The notes: generated by a model from the letters alone, not told the origin. Shown: positions 56,601 to 64,000, counted from the first letter of the stretch. The stretch is 64,000 nt of DNA from Micromonospora echinospora (GCF_900091495.1 NZ_LT607413.1:6587001-6651000), one strand, 5' to 3'. Numbers and translations are program-made.

Positions 56601-57363
56601 CGGTGCGCAGCAGCCGGGCCCGCAGCAGCCGGCCGGTGGTGAGGTCGAACGGGGTGTCCCGTTCGTCGCGTACCGCCGCCTCGACCTCGGTGTCCGGGTC
56701 GCTGCTGTCGGACAGGTCGGTCACCGGCAGCGGGAAACGCCACGGGGCGACCGGCACCGCGCGGGGCACCCCGTCGGCGTCCAGCCGGTAGCTGGTCCGC
56801 AGGGGCTCGTGGCGCTCGACGAGATTCTGGAACGCCGCGCGGAGGGCATCGACCCCGAGGTGGCCGCGCAGCCGGACCCCGCCGGAGAAGACGTACCGCG
56901 TGGAGTGCGGTTGGGACCAGGCCAGGTACCACTGAGTCTGCTCGGCGTGCGACAGCGGACGGGCCGGGGCCGGCGGGGACACCGACGACGGCGCGGCGGC
57001 ACCGTCGACCGGCGGTGCCGCGTCGGCTTCGGCGAACGGCCCGAGGGCGGACGGCACGGGGCCGGGCGGTCCCGGCGGGGCGGTGTCGTCGGGCGGACCG
57101 GCCGGGGCGGCGTCGCCGGACAGTTCGGCGGCGAGGGCGGCGACCAGGGTGTCGATCCGGTCGTGTTCGAGCAGCAGCCAGGGTCGCACCGGGACGCCGA
57201 GGCCGGTCTCCAGCCGCGCCGCCACCCGCATCGCCCGCATGGAGTTGATCCCGAGGTCACGCAGCGAGCGGTCGGCAGCGAGCTGGCCGGTGTCCGTCCG
57301 CAGCACCGCCGCCACCGCCGCACGCACCCGGTTGGTCAGGTCGGTCGGGTCCGGGGCGCTCAT
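53626..57363 (-). CDS. NRPS: carrier - C - A - PCP (starting protein)
   Basis: A 1245-residue protein; the ATG at 57363 overlaps the FkbH-like stop (ATGA). It opens with a carrier domain (~8-78, Ser41 in '[12 protein letters not shown]') and no loading A domain, so the starter acyl group must be attached in trans. C ~140-560 ('[16 protein letters not shown]'), A ~590-1090 ('[18 protein letters not shown]', '[12 protein letters not shown]'), PCP ~1120-1195 ('[11 protein letters not shown]'), then an Arg-rich tail. Specificity positions read by alignment to GrsA give D-V-G-E-V-L-T-V-D-K, close to the ornithine code DVGEIGSIDK as I recall it, so a basic amino acid (Orn/Arg type) is likely. Confidence 0.9.
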   Translation of the reverse strand: MSAPDPTDLTNRVRAAVAAVLRTDTGQLAADRSLRDLGINSMRAMRVAARLETGLGVPVRPWLLLEHDRIDTLVAALAAELSGDAAPAGPPDDTAPPGPPGPVPSALGPFAEADAAPPVDGAAAPSSVSPPAPARPLSHAEQTQWYLAWSQPHSTRYVFSGGVRLRGHLGVDALRAAFQNLVERHEPLRTSYRLDADGVPRAVPVAPWRFPLPVTDLSDSSDPDTEVEAAVRDERDTPFDLTTGRLLRARLLRTAADEHVLLLAAHHIAFDGWSLGLLFRALGTGYRAATGASAPAPAVTGPGYRDYVEFQQDTWRRDRRVRLDWWRDQLADARTVLDVPGDLPGDPGPDGPGALLRFTVEPGLAAGVRELCRTTGVTLFVALATAYATVLHHRTGQDDLLLGTPLTHRPRPAFHHLIGMFVNTVVLRARFGADTTFRDLLAQSRRRMLGALEHQDVPLNAVIESAGAVRDPDRNPLFQVMFDLHSFPPDELSLPGVEVRALDGGPVGLHRFETPGREAKFDLTLTVEDDGEALLAALEYRADRYSAAWARRLADDLTTLLARVVADPARPVRDLAASRTGDSVAHGPAWTVPSRTVHELVEAHARTRPDAVAVVDRGRRTTYAQLDRAAGELAGRLRAAGVGPETVVGVLAERSADLVVDLLAVLKAGGAYLLLEPRHPQRRWRTMLRDGDARLLLTRAHLAARLADDTDAAARDGTDRPEDVTGGASDGDRRLLRLAPDGPPARTGRTGPDNTAYLLFTSGSTGTPKGTAVSHRALVNAHLGWHRRYRLGPDTAVAQLAGPAFDVFSGELVRALCSGARLVIVPDEDVVDPARLHELLRAERVTTAEFVPSVLRPLLDLGASLPNMRLVALGVEPWTAADHHLLLRLLPPGTEVVNTYGVTEATVDSTIGALPTTGPELTGRAAAYRWPVGPPMPNTSVYVLDHRLRPVPVGQPGEVWIGGAGVAQGYRGRPGQTADRFRPDPYAPAPGSRMYRTGDRGRMLPDGQLVLLGRVDRQVKVRGIRVDPEEVEAVLGAAPGVRRAVVTVAADGPGAGLVAYLVREPGTSPDLRAVATHAARALPQAVCPVRYAVLDRPPLTPNGKIDFAALAGVPTRPVGRDRPVDRPTTATERQVAALCADLLGVDEVGTRVDFFELGGHSLLLARLVGLVRDRFAVELPVREVLLDPTVATIAALVDAGERAGTAPGHATTPTAAPTARRVRVRAVVGADSTLRVRRGGTDVRS

Positions 57364-58457
57364 CGGCGGGCCGCAGGTGGTGTCGGGTCGGCGGCCGGTT
57401 TCCGCGCCGGGTGGTCACCGTCGACGATGCGGACGTGGGTCGGGGCCGGGGCGGGCGTGGCGGCCGGGTCGACGGCGAGCAGCAGGACGCCGTCGCGCTC
57501 CCCGGCCGGGGCGAACCCGGCGAAGCGCAGGTTCACCAGCATGATCCGGTTGACGCTGGACGGGACGAACTCCGCGCACGGCCGACGCCCGGCCGCCCGG
57601 GCCCGGGCGACGACGTGGTGCAGCAGGGCGCTGCCGGCTCCCCGGGAGACCACCCGGCAGGACATCAGCAGCAGGGTGAGGACGTGGTCGTCGCCGGCCA
57701 GCTCGCTGACCGCCAACCCGATCGTGCCGTACGAGCCGTACCGGTCGGTCAGCGAGGCCACCAGGACCTCGTGCCGGGGATCGGCGCACAGGGCCCGCAA
57801 CTGCTCCATCGAGTAGGTGCGCCCGGTGGTGTTGAGCTGGTGGGTGCGCACGGTCAACTCCCGGGCCCGTTCCAGGTCCTCCTCGCGGGCCCGGCGCACG
57901 GTCATCACCAGGTCGAGCCCGGCGAGGAACTCGGCCCGGTGCGCGCCAGCGCGCTCCTCGTCGACGCGACGGCGTTGTTCGGCCTGGTACATGACCCGCC
58001 GCCGCCGCGACTCCCCGGTCAGTCGCTCCGGCACGAACTCCGGTCGGTCCGGCAGGTCGGCGGCCGCGCTGTCCGGGTAGCAGCGGACCATGGGCAGGGC
58101 GTCGGCCACCTCGTCGCGCTCCGACGGGTCGTTGTCGACGAAGGCGAACGAGTCCGGGTTCAGGTTGAGCGCGGCGGCGGTCCGGCTCACCGCGACGGAC
58201 TTCGCGTCCCAGCCGACCTCGACGTGGACGAAGTAGTCCAGCAGCCCCAGCTCGCGCAGGTGCGCGACGGCGCGGTCATGGTCGCCGCGACTGGCGACGG
58301 CGTGCAGGATGCCCCGTCCGTCGAGCGTGCGCAGCGTGTCGACCACCTCCGTCCGGGCTCGGGGGACGTCCCCTTCGAGCAGCACGCCGTCCCAGAGTGT
58401 GTCGTCGAGGTCCCAGACCACGCACTTGATTCCGACGGGCTCGGTCGCTCCGCTCAC
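57360..58457 (-). CDS. FkbH-like HAD-family glyceryl transferase/phosphatase
   Basis: A 365-residue FkbH-type protein. The GTG at 58457 overlaps the KASIII-like stop (GTGA). The HAD motif is 'CVVWDLDDTLWDGVLLEGD' (DxDDT), later 'FAFVDNDPSERDEVADALP' (HAD motif with Asp), and a C-terminal GNAT-like part with 'RTHQLNTTGRTYS', typical of FkbH. It takes 1,3-bisphosphoglycerate, removes phosphate and loads glyceryl onto a stand-alone ACP. The ACP, acyl-CoA dehydrogenase and hydroxyacyl dehydrogenase of the same operon could turn it into a hydroxy- or methoxymalonyl-ACP. It overlaps the starting NRPS. Confidence 0.92.
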   Translation of the reverse strand: MSGATEPVGIKCVVWDLDDTLWDGVLLEGDVPRARTEVVDTLRTLDGRGILHAVASRGDHDRAVAHLRELGLLDYFVHVEVGWDAKSVAVSRTAAALNLNPDSFAFVDNDPSERDEVADALPMVRCYPDSAAADLPDRPEFVPERLTGESRRRRVMYQAEQRRRVDEERAGAHRAEFLAGLDLVMTVRRAREEDLERARELTVRTHQLNTTGRTYSMEQLRALCADPRHEVLVASLTDRYGSYGTIGLAVSELAGDDHVLTLLLMSCRVVSRGAGSALLHHVVARARAAGRRPCAEFVPSSVNRIMLVNLRFAGFAPAGERDGVLLLAVDPAATPAPAPTHVRIVDGDHPARKPAADPTPPAARR

Positions 58458-59455
58458 CGCGATGCTCCTTCCTTCCGGTCGTCGGGCAGGTACTCGAACA
58501 GGGCGGAGCTCCAGGCGGCCACCGGGCTGCTGTTCATCACCAGCACCCGGTCCCCGGCGCGCAGCTCCGGCGCCGCCCCGGCCAGGTTGAGCAGCACATC
58601 GGCGGAGCCGAGGTGGCCGTACTCGCGCAGGTTGCGGACGCAGACCGGGAGCAGCTCGACGTCCAGGGCCTCCTGCCAGAAGGCGAACGCGCCGGTCGAG
58701 AGGTTCTGCATCACGTAGCGCACCTCGTCGGCCCGCAGCCCGTTGCGGGCCAGCAGCCCGGCGTTGAGGTCGGCCAGCCGGCGGCGGCTCTCCAGCGCCA
58801 GCCGGAAGGAGTAGGTGTGCGGGTCGGCGCACTCCTCCTGCCAGCGGGACGCCGGGCGGTCGCGGTAGCGGATGCGGAACAGGTCGGCGTACTCGCCGTT
58901 GCTGGTCAGGACCTGGTCGACCAGCCGGAACCCACCGCTCGGGTACGACGTGACCAGCGCGGCCAGGCCACCGTCACCGAGCACGGTCATCGGTGGGCGG
59001 TACCGGGCCGGGGTGGCCGTCCGGGCGCCCATGGCGACCAGCCCGGTGCGCCAGCCGGGGTTGGCGGCGAAGAGTCCGGAGCAGACGGCCAGGGCGGCCG
59101 AGGAGGAGACGCAGCCCAGCTCGCCGACGCCGAGGGTGACGGCGTGGGTGGCCCCGACCAGCCGTTGCACCCGGGTGGCCTCGCTGGCGAGCAGGTGTTC
59201 GGGGGCGCGCCCCTGCACCAGCAGCAGCACGTCGACCTCGGCCGGGTCGGTGCCGGTCTCGGCGAGCGCGGCGGTGGCGGCGCCGGCGGCGAGCGCCACC
59301 TCGCCGAGGTCACCGGCGTCGCGGATCCGCTCGACGCCCAACCGGAGCACGGCGTTCCGCTGCGCGTCACCGGCGGTGGAGAGTTCGGGGAGTTCGGCGA
59401 CGGGGCACACGCGTTCGGGCAGGAACGTGGCGACCCGGCGGACGTACAGCGGCAT
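58454..59455 (-). CDS. KASIII-like protein with altered triad (keeps Cys)
   Basis: A 333-residue KASIII-fold protein. The ATG at 59455 overlaps the acyl-CoA dehydrogenase stop (TGATG). Cys115 is kept in 'GELGCVSSSAALAV'. The usual HQxN is 'YVMQNLSTGAF' (no His) and the GN motif is 'EYGHLGSADVL', with His and Asp. So it has the same changed pair as the KASIII-like protein at 41960-43012, but with Cys. This fits the CerJ-like acyltransferase group (Cys-His-Asp) better than FabH. It lies between the FkbI- and FkbH-like genes, so it may move the glycerate-derived unit or a starter to the NRPS/PKS. Confidence 0.75.
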   Translation of the reverse strand: MPLYVRRVATFLPERVCPVAELPELSTAGDAQRNAVLRLGVERIRDAGDLGEVALAAGAATAALAETGTDPAEVDVLLLVQGRAPEHLLASEATRVQRLVGATHAVTLGVGELGCVSSSAALAVCSGLFAANPGWRTGLVAMGARTATPARYRPPMTVLGDGGLAALVTSYPSGGFRLVDQVLTSNGEYADLFRIRYRDRPASRWQEECADPHTYSFRLALESRRRLADLNAGLLARNGLRADEVRYVMQNLSTGAFAFWQEALDVELLPVCVRNLREYGHLGSADVLLNLAGAAPELRAGDRVLVMNSSPVAAWSSALFEYLPDDRKEGASR

Positions 59456-60618
59456 CACCCGGCCCCCCGTCCGGCCGTCGCGGTGGCCGCCCAGCGGCGG
59501 AACTCGGCGTCGCAGACGTGGTCCTGGCAGACCTCGTCGGAGCCCTCGATGATCTGCATGATCTTGGCGTCCCGGAAGAACCGCTCGGCGGGGTGGCCCG
59601 GCGCGCAACCGCGCGCGCCGAGCACCTGCACCGCGTCCCGGGTGACCCGCGCCGCCGCGCCGGCCGCGACGTACTTGGCCAGCATGGTCCGGTCCGGGCG
59701 GGGCCGGGTCTGCCGCCACCGCGCGGCGTCCTCGCAGACCAGCCGGGCGGAGGTGACCGCGGCGACCATGTCGGTGACCAGCCGCCGGACCAGTTGCCGG
59801 TCGGCGAGCACGCCGGTTCCGGTACGTCGGGAGACCGCGTGCCGGGCGCTGAGTTCCAGGCACGCCTCGGCCATGCCCACACAGCCCCAGGCGACGCTGA
59901 ACCGGCCGTGGTCCAGTGCGGCGGCCACCACGTGCGTCAGCCCGCTCCCGGCCCGGGCCAGCTGGTTGCCGGCCGGCACCACCACCCCGTCGAGCACGAC
60001 GTCGGCCAGCATGGCGGCGCGCAGGCCGAGCTGTCCCCGGACCGGGTGGACGGTCAGGCCCGGGGTGTCCCGGGGCACGAGCACGGCGGTGGGACCGGCG
60101 TCGGAGACGCCCAGCACGAGGAAGACCCGCGCCAGCTCGCCAAAGGTCACCCAGAGCTTCCGGCCGGTGATCCGCAGGCCGCCCGGGGTGTGGTCGATCC
60201 GGGTCCGGACGGCCGCGAGGTCGCTGCCCGAGGTGTCCTCGGTGGCGGCGAGCGCGGCGAGGACCGTGCCGTCGGCGAGCCGGGGCAGCCAGGTGTCGCG
60301 TTGGGACGCGTCGCCGCGCCGGGCGACCACGTCGGCCACCATGGACTGCACGGTGACGAGGCTGCGCACCGAGCTGCACACCGCGCCGATCCCGGCGCAG
60401 AGCCGGCCGAAGGTCAACGCGTCCAGTTCGGTGCCGCCGTGGGCGGCCGGGACGGCGGCACCGAGCCACCCGGCGCGGCGGACCGCGTCGAGGACGTCGG
60501 TGGGCAGCCGCCCGGCCCGGTCCCACTCCCCCGCCTCCGGTCCGTACCGCTGGCCGAACTCGGCCAGCCCCGGCACGGCTTCGGCACGGACGGGGGCGGT
60601 CCGGGCACCGGCGGTCAC
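59455..60618 (-). CDS. Acyl-CoA dehydrogenase family protein (FkbI-like)
   Basis: A 387-residue flavin dehydrogenase. The GTG at 60618 overlaps the ACP stop (GTGA). 'ALAATEDTSGSDLAAVRTRI' is the FAD/substrate signature of the middle domain, 'GRKLWVTFGELARVFLVLGV' follows, and the C-terminal helix domain has 'DAVQVLGARGCAPGHPAERF' and 'IIEGSDEVCQDHV'. In methoxymalonyl-ACP routes FkbI oxidises the glyceryl-ACP-derived aldehyde or alcohol together with FkbK. Neighbour FkbJ- and FkbH-like genes support that. Confidence 0.88.
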   Translation of the reverse strand: MTAGARTAPVRAEAVPGLAEFGQRYGPEAGEWDRAGRLPTDVLDAVRRAGWLGAAVPAAHGGTELDALTFGRLCAGIGAVCSSVRSLVTVQSMVADVVARRGDASQRDTWLPRLADGTVLAALAATEDTSGSDLAAVRTRIDHTPGGLRITGRKLWVTFGELARVFLVLGVSDAGPTAVLVPRDTPGLTVHPVRGQLGLRAAMLADVVLDGVVVPAGNQLARAGSGLTHVVAAALDHGRFSVAWGCVGMAEACLELSARHAVSRRTGTGVLADRQLVRRLVTDMVAAVTSARLVCEDAARWRQTRPRPDRTMLAKYVAAGAAARVTRDAVQVLGARGCAPGHPAERFFRDAKIMQIIEGSDEVCQDHVCDAEFRRWAATATAGRGAG

Positions 60619-60914
60619 GGGCGGGACTCCGGGGCGTCGGCGCGGCTTCGCCGCTTGGCGTCGACCAGGTCGGTCATGCTGGCGATGCTGCGGAAGTTGG
60701 CCAGGTCCAGGTCCTCGATTTCGAGGACGATGGCGAAGGTGCGTTCGATGAACGTCACCAGTTCGAGGGCGAACAGGGAGTTCACGTAACCCAGGGTGAA
60801 GATGTCGTCCGTACGACCGAGGCTCCGGTCGCCGAATTCCGTTTCGAGGTACTCACGGATGACCGGCTCCGGGTCGTGCTGACCGGCGACTTGCTCGTCC
60901 AATTCGAGTGACAA
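60615..60914 (-). CDS. Stand-alone acyl carrier protein (FkbJ-like)
   Basis: An acidic carrier protein, 99 residues from the TTG at 60914, which follows GGGGACTACC. An ATG at 60962 would give 115 residues and one at 60983 122; the start is not certain. The phosphopantetheine Ser is in 'LGYVNSLFALELVTF' (NSL instead of the usual DSL). It is the first gene of the long minus-strand operon, before the FkbI-like gene, and would carry the glyceryl unit loaded by the FkbH-like protein. Its stop overlaps the next start. Confidence 0.85.
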   Translation of the reverse strand: MSLELDEQVAGQHDPEPVIREYLETEFGDRSLGRTDDIFTLGYVNSLFALELVTFIERTFAIVLEIEDLDLANFRSIASMTDLVDAKRRSRADAPESRP

Positions 60915-61133
60915 GGTAGTCCCCAAACACGCGAGGCGACAATTAAGGCTGACCCCCTCCATTGGTACACGCAGATTCGGCACGAAAACAGCATTGACTT
61001 TCGCCTAACCCACTGGTACGATTCCAGAACACATTGATATTCACCTTTACTGAATGGCGTGTTGAATTTTCGTTAAGCCACCCCGCCATCCCCGGGTCCA
61101 GCAGGAACAGGCCATGCTCGGCCCACCCGTTAC

Positions 61134-61163
61134 CCCCCGCTGCGATCGACCGCGCAGCGGGGG
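61134..61163 (+). terminator. Terminator-like hairpin in the leader of the right-hand operon
   Basis: Arms 61134-61144 and 61153-61163 pair perfectly over 11 bp with an eight-base loop; the plus strand continues TTTG. It is 245 bp upstream of the methyltransferase ATG with no plus-strand gene before it, so it could be an attenuator or could shield against transcription from the left. Confidence 0.55.
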
Positions 61164-61311
61164 TTTGCCGTGCTGAGCACCGCTGGAGGACCGTCCTTCG
61201 AATTGCGCCGTCACCCCACTTCCGCGCCCTTCGACAGGCGCCCGGAGAGCCGGCGCTGGACACCGGCCGGGTTTAATGGGAGTCGACGCGGCGTTCAGTG
61301 GCACGAGATTG

Positions 61312-61338
61312 TTGACCAATTGATGACGGTGATAGCGT
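61312..61338 (+). promoter_or_regulatory. Possible promoter of the methyltransferase operon
   Basis: TTGACC at 61312-61317 and TAGCGT at 61333-61338 are 15 bp apart, shorter than ideal. The -10 is about 70 bp before the ATG at 61409. Confidence 0.3.
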
Positions 61339-61408
61339 CAGGCCTTGGTCGCAACAGCGGCAGCCACACCGCGCCAACAGGCCGCAACCGATTTTCCGGA
61401 GGCCGATA

Positions 61409-62410
61409 ATGGTCCTGAGCAACCTGACACCCACGTCAACCTCGCACGACCGTCCCGCGTTCGACGTGTTCCAGGGTTTCGCGTTGTGCGCCGTCCTGTC
61501 GTCGTTGGAGACCACGGGCGCGTTGGACGTTCTCGTCCGCGACGGCGGCTGGGACGGCCTCGCCGCCGACGGCGAGGAACTGCTCGCCACCGAACTGCTG
61601 CGCTATCTCACCGAACGGGGCATGCTGCACCGCCGCGACGGCCGGTACGAGCTGACCCCGGTCGCCGAGGCCGTCCGCGCGGACATCGGCTACCTGGTCT
61701 GGCTCTGCGGAGGTTACGGTGTCCCGCTGCGGTCCGTGGGGGACCTCCTCACCGGGGCGCTCCGCTACGGCGGCGACACCACTCGGGACGGGCGCGGGGT
61801 CGCCGTGGGCTCGGCGATCGTCGGCGCGCGGGACCTCGTCCCGCCGGCCCGGGAGCTGCTGGCCGGCGTCCGCGTCGACCACGCCGTCGACCTCGGCTGC
61901 GGCAACGCACGGTTCCTGCTGTCGGTCTGCCGGGCGGCGGATGCCGGCGGACTCGGCCTCGACGTGAACGCCGACGCCTGCGCCGAGGCCCGGCGCGAGA
62001 TCGACGCGGCCGGCGTCGCCGACCGGATCACGGTCCGGTGCGCCGACGCCGGGGCCCTCGACGGCATCCCGGAGCTGGCCCGCACCGACCTGGTCATCGC
62101 GTTCTTCCTGCTGCACGAGATCCTCGCCGACGGCCGTCCGGCACTGGTCGGGTACCTGCGGAACCTGGCCGGCCGGCTGCCCGACGGCGCGCACCTGCTG
62201 GTCGCCGAGGTCTCGCCCGACCCGGCCCGACCGGCCGGCGGTCACCTGTTCAACCCCGAGTTCACGCTGGTGCACGCGATGATGCGGCAACGGCTGATGG
62301 ACGAGTCCGGCTGGCGGGAGACCTTCGCCGCCGGCGGTTTCGACCTGGTGCGCGCGGTCCACCCCCGGATGCCCGGCAGCCTGCTCATGCTGGCCCGGAA
62401 GGGGGCCTGA
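61409..62410 (+). CDS. SAM-dependent methyltransferase (2-oxo-acid C-methyltransferase-like)
   Basis: A 333-residue methyltransferase with an N-terminal winged-helix/dimer part and class I SAM domain. The ATG at 61409 follows GGAGGCCGATA. 'AVDLGCGNARFLLSVC' is the SAM motif I, 'GLDVNADACAEAR' motif II. The segment 'RYGGDTTRDGRGVAVGSA' resembles, from memory, the MppJ (phenylpyruvate C-methyltransferase) group more than small FkbG-type O-methyltransferases. The next genes encode a 2-keto-4-pentenoate hydratase-type enzyme and a tautomerase, both of which act on 2-oxo or enol acids, so C-methylation of a 2-oxo acid is my preferred guess. An O-methyltransferase is possible. Confidence 0.8.
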   Translation: MVLSNLTPTSTSHDRPAFDVFQGFALCAVLSSLETTGALDVLVRDGGWDGLAADGEELLATELLRYLTERGMLHRRDGRYELTPVAEAVRADIGYLVWLCGGYGVPLRSVGDLLTGALRYGGDTTRDGRGVAVGSAIVGARDLVPPARELLAGVRVDHAVDLGCGNARFLLSVCRAADAGGLGLDVNADACAEARREIDAAGVADRITVRCADAGALDGIPELARTDLVIAFFLLHEILADGRPALVGYLRNLAGRLPDGAHLLVAEVSPDPARPAGGHLFNPEFTLVHAMMRQRLMDESGWRETFAAGGFDLVRAVHPRMPGSLLMLARKGA

Positions 62411-62411
62411 G

Positions 62412-63125
62412 GTGACCACCGGGGACGCCGCCGCCCTGCGCGAGGCGGTCCGCGCCGCCCGCGCCGACCACCGACCCACGGTCGGCAACCGGTTCGGTAC
62501 GGTGCCGCTGGCCGACGCCTACCGGATCCAGGCCGACCTGTTCGGCACACCCGTGGCGTGGAAGCTCGGCCTGCTCAGCCCCGCCAAGCAGCGGCAGATG
62601 GGGCTGACCGAACCCGTCTACGGACGGGTTCCCGCGTCCCGGCTGCGCACCGGCGGAATCCGGTTGGCCGAGTTCCTCCAACCCCGGGTCGAACCGGAGC
62701 TGGCGGCCGTGCTCGGCGCGGACATCCCGGCGGGAGCGTCGCCGGCACAGGCCGGGGACGCGGTCAGCCACCTGGTGCTGGCCCTCGACGTCCTGGACAG
62801 CGCCTGGCGGGACTACCGGTTCTGCGCCGCCGAGGTGGTCGCCGACAACTCCTCCGGCGGCGCGGCCGTCCTGGCCGACGACCCCGTCGACGACCGTACG
62901 GGGTCCCTGCGACTCACCCTGGACGGCACCACGCTGGCCGAGGGCGACCTGGCCGATCTGGCCCCGCCCGCGCCGCAGCTCGCCTGGCTGGCCGGGCAGG
63001 TCGGCGGCCTGTCCGCCGGCAGCCGGGTGCTGCTCGGCTCACCCGCCGCCTCGGTGCCGGCCCGCGCGGGCTCACTGGTGGTGCACGGCGGCGGACGCAC
63101 CCTCACCGTCGCGATCGAACCCTGA
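62412..63125 (+). CDS. 2-keto-4-pentenoate hydratase / oxalocrotonate decarboxylase family protein
   Basis: A 237-residue protein of the MhpD/HpcG/XylJ family (FAH superfamily). 'PVAWKLGLLSPAKQRQMGL' matches the family 'GyKigltspa.q..ig' segment; 'PRVEPELAAVLGADI' holds the ExE metal ligands; 'ADNSSGGAAVL' is the family N-S-x-G region. Members hydrate 2-hydroxy-2,4-dienoates or decarboxylate 4-oxalocrotonate with Mg2+. It begins (GTG) one base after the methyltransferase stop and is followed by a 4-OT-type tautomerase, the usual partner in meta-cleavage routes. In an NRPS locus this is unusual; it may trim the ring-opened aromatic unit. Confidence 0.85.
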   Translation: MTTGDAAALREAVRAARADHRPTVGNRFGTVPLADAYRIQADLFGTPVAWKLGLLSPAKQRQMGLTEPVYGRVPASRLRTGGIRLAEFLQPRVEPELAAVLGADIPAGASPAQAGDAVSHLVLALDVLDSAWRDYRFCAAEVVADNSSGGAAVLADDPVDDRTGSLRLTLDGTTLAEGDLADLAPPAPQLAWLAGQVGGLSAGSRVLLGSPAASVPARAGSLVVHGGGRTLTVAIEP

Positions 63126-63141
63126 CGACCGGAGGTCACCG

Positions 63142-63333
63142 ATGCCGTTCATCCAGGTCACCATGGCCGCCGGCCGGACCGCGCAGCAGAAGCGGGACCT
63201 GCTCGCCGCCCTGGCCGACGCGGTCACCGTCACCATCGGCGCCCCCCGCGAGGCGGTGCGCGCGTGGATCGTCGAGGTCGACCCGGGCGAGGTCATCGCC
63301 GGCGGCGTCATCCTCGCCGACCGGGCGTCATGA
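63142..63333 (+). CDS. 4-oxalocrotonate tautomerase-like protein
   Basis: A 63-residue 4-OT family protein, the normal subunit size. After Met removal Pro1 is free ('MPFIQVTM'), as needed for its catalytic amine; Arg in 'AAGRTAQQKRDL' and Arg in 'AVRAWIVEV' match the two conserved arginines. The ATG at 63142 follows GGAGGTCACCG. It would interconvert enol and keto forms of a 2-oxo acid. Its stop overlaps the thioesterase start (ATGA). With the hydratase-type gene it forms a small dienoate-handling module next to the peptide synthetases. Confidence 0.88.
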   Translation: MPFIQVTMAAGRTAQQKRDLLAALADAVTVTIGAPREAVRAWIVEVDPGEVIAGGVILADRAS

Positions 63334-64000
63334 CCGCCGACCGCTGGTGGCAGATCCCCGTCGCCCGCCCCGACGCGCCGGTCCGGCTGATCTGTCTGCC
63401 GCACGCCGGTGGCGGACCGGCCGGCTACGCGCACTGGGCCGGACGGATCACCGGGATGGAGGTGACGCTGGTCCGGCCACCGGGCCGGGAGGCCCGCTAC
63501 GCCGAGCCCCCGTACCGGCGGATCGGTCCGCTCGTGACCGACCTCGCCACGGCGCTGCGCCCCCTGCTCGACGACCGGTACGTGCTCTACGGGCACAGCC
63601 TCGGCGCGCTGGTCGGCTACGAACTGCTCCAGCACCTCCGCGCGGCGGGCGCGCGGCTGCCGGACCGCCTGGTCGTCTCCGGCGCCGAGGCGCCGGACGT
63701 CGGCCGCCGGGCCGGTCACCTCCTGCACCGCCTGCCCGACGACGCGCTGATCGACCGGGCCGCCGAACTCGGCGGCACCCCGCCGGCCCTGCTGGCCAAC
63801 CGGGACCTCCTGCGGCTGCTGCTGCCCACCCTCCGCGCCGACCTGGAGGTCGCCGAGACCTACCGGTGGACCGCCCGGCCCACCCTGCCGGTGCCGATCC
63901 ACGCCTTCCACGGCCGACGCGACCCGCTGGTGACGAGGGAGGCGGCGGCCCGGTGGCAGGCGCACACCGACTCGACGTTCGACCTCACCACGCTGCCCGG
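63330..64000 (+). CDS. Type II thioesterase (3' end outside the window)
   Basis: The first 223 residues of a stand-alone thioesterase. The ATG at 63330 overlaps the tautomerase stop. 'RLICLPHAGGGPAGYAHW' is the type II TE N-terminus, 'YVLYGHSLGALVGYEL' the nucleophile elbow (Ser in GHSLG), 'FHGRRDPLVTREAAARW' the region of the catalytic Asp. The final His lies beyond the window. Such enzymes free wrongly loaded carrier domains in NRPS/PKS lines, which fits the adjacent genes. Confidence 0.92.
   Translation, partial: MTADRWWQIPVARPDAPVRLICLPHAGGGPAGYAHWAGRITGMEVTLVRPPGREARYAEPPYRRIGPLVTDLATALRPLLDDRYVLYGHSLGALVGYELLQHLRAAGARLPDRLVVSGAEAPDVGRRAGHLLHRLPDDALIDRAAELGGTPPALLANRDLLRLLLPTLRADLEVAETYRWTARPTLPVPIHAFHGRRDPLVTREAAARWQAHTDSTFDLTTLP

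Larger units (their letters stand above)
60915..61408. other. Divergent promoter region of the two right-hand biosynthetic operons
   Basis: No gene seen. The stretch 60990-61080 is AT-rich and should contain the promoter of the long minus-strand operon, though no convincing -35/-10 pair was found. A strong hairpin lies at 61134-61163 and a possible plus-strand promoter at 61312-61338 (both listed separately). An open frame at 61034-61276 with several Phe and one Trp near its start is not supported as a leader peptide. Confidence 0.5.

Noticed and set aside
53617..57816. A 1399-residue plus-strand open frame opposite the starting NRPS
   Set aside because: Low-complexity Gly/Arg/Val-rich translation without any motif; the minus-strand NRPS explains the region.
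61034..61276. Leader peptide with several Phe and one Trp before the hairpin
   Set aside because: The frame runs through the hairpin and on for 80 residues without a ribosome site, so it lacks the form of an attenuation leader.

Overview
The window looks like a chromosomal stretch of a high-GC actinomycete, most plausibly a Micromonosporaceae-type organism. The reasons are strong G/C bias at third codon positions, many GTG starts, chains of genes joined by GTGA/ATGA overlaps, LuxR/LysR/AraC regulators and four separate specialised-metabolism segments. The genus is an inference; no rRNA or other marker gene is present.

Layout. 0-2 kb: a truncated haem-oxygenase-like iron oxygenase (HDO/PqqC-TenA fold) with a DRE-TIM aldolase, then about 0.9 kb with no convincing gene. 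2.7-13.6 kb: mostly single genes: two AraC regulators, an SCP2/glycogen-debranching-like fusion, an alpha/beta hydrolase, a cupin, a beta-hydroxyacid dehydrogenase, a VOC protein, a PAS-PAS-GGDEF-EAL protein and a secreted streptogrisin-type protease. 13.9-19.2 kb: a tightly overlapped minus-strand operon with homologues of OleA, OleC and OleD plus a GT2 glycosyltransferase and a P450, but no OleB. This is the gene set expected for a beta-lactone rather than an olefin. 19.4-20.6 kb: a secreted M23-type peptidase.

20.6-24.5 kb: a complete lasso-peptide operon in the order precursor, cyclase, leader-binding protein, leader protease, MauE-like protein and thioredoxin-like protein. The 44-aa precursor predicts a 21-residue core with Gly1, Glu9 and two cysteines (7 and 20). 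That is the layout of the rare one-disulfide class III lasso peptides. 25.2-30 kb: two secreted type I sulfatases flanking the formylglycine-generating enzyme that would activate them. 30-34.5 kb: a methyltransferase, an aminotransferase-MFS pair and a LuxR-type regulator with a degenerate receiver.

34.8-64 kb: one large biosynthetic locus. A plus-strand operon encodes an aromatic amino-acid ammonia-lyase, an HpaB/HpaC-type two-component hydroxylase, an intradiol ring-cleaving dioxygenase and a UbiD-family decarboxylase. It converges, at a perfect 23-bp hairpin, on a long minus-strand operon that runs from 60.9 kb back to 41 kb. This second operon encodes a glycerate-derived extender set (FkbH-, FkbI-, FkbJ- and FkbK-like), two KASIII-like proteins with altered active sites, three NRPS proteins (carrier-C-A-PCP; C-A-PCP; KS-remnant AT-PCP-C-A-PCP-TE), MbtH and a LysR regulator. 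A divergent plus-strand operon at the right edge adds a methyltransferase, a 2-keto-4-pentenoate hydratase-type enzyme, a 4-oxalocrotonate-type tautomerase and a type II thioesterase.

My reading, which is inference, is that the locus makes a peptide carrying a unit derived from a hydroxylated, ring-opened aromatic acid and a PKS extension made by a module that has lost its acyltransferase. I do not recognise it as a described pathway.
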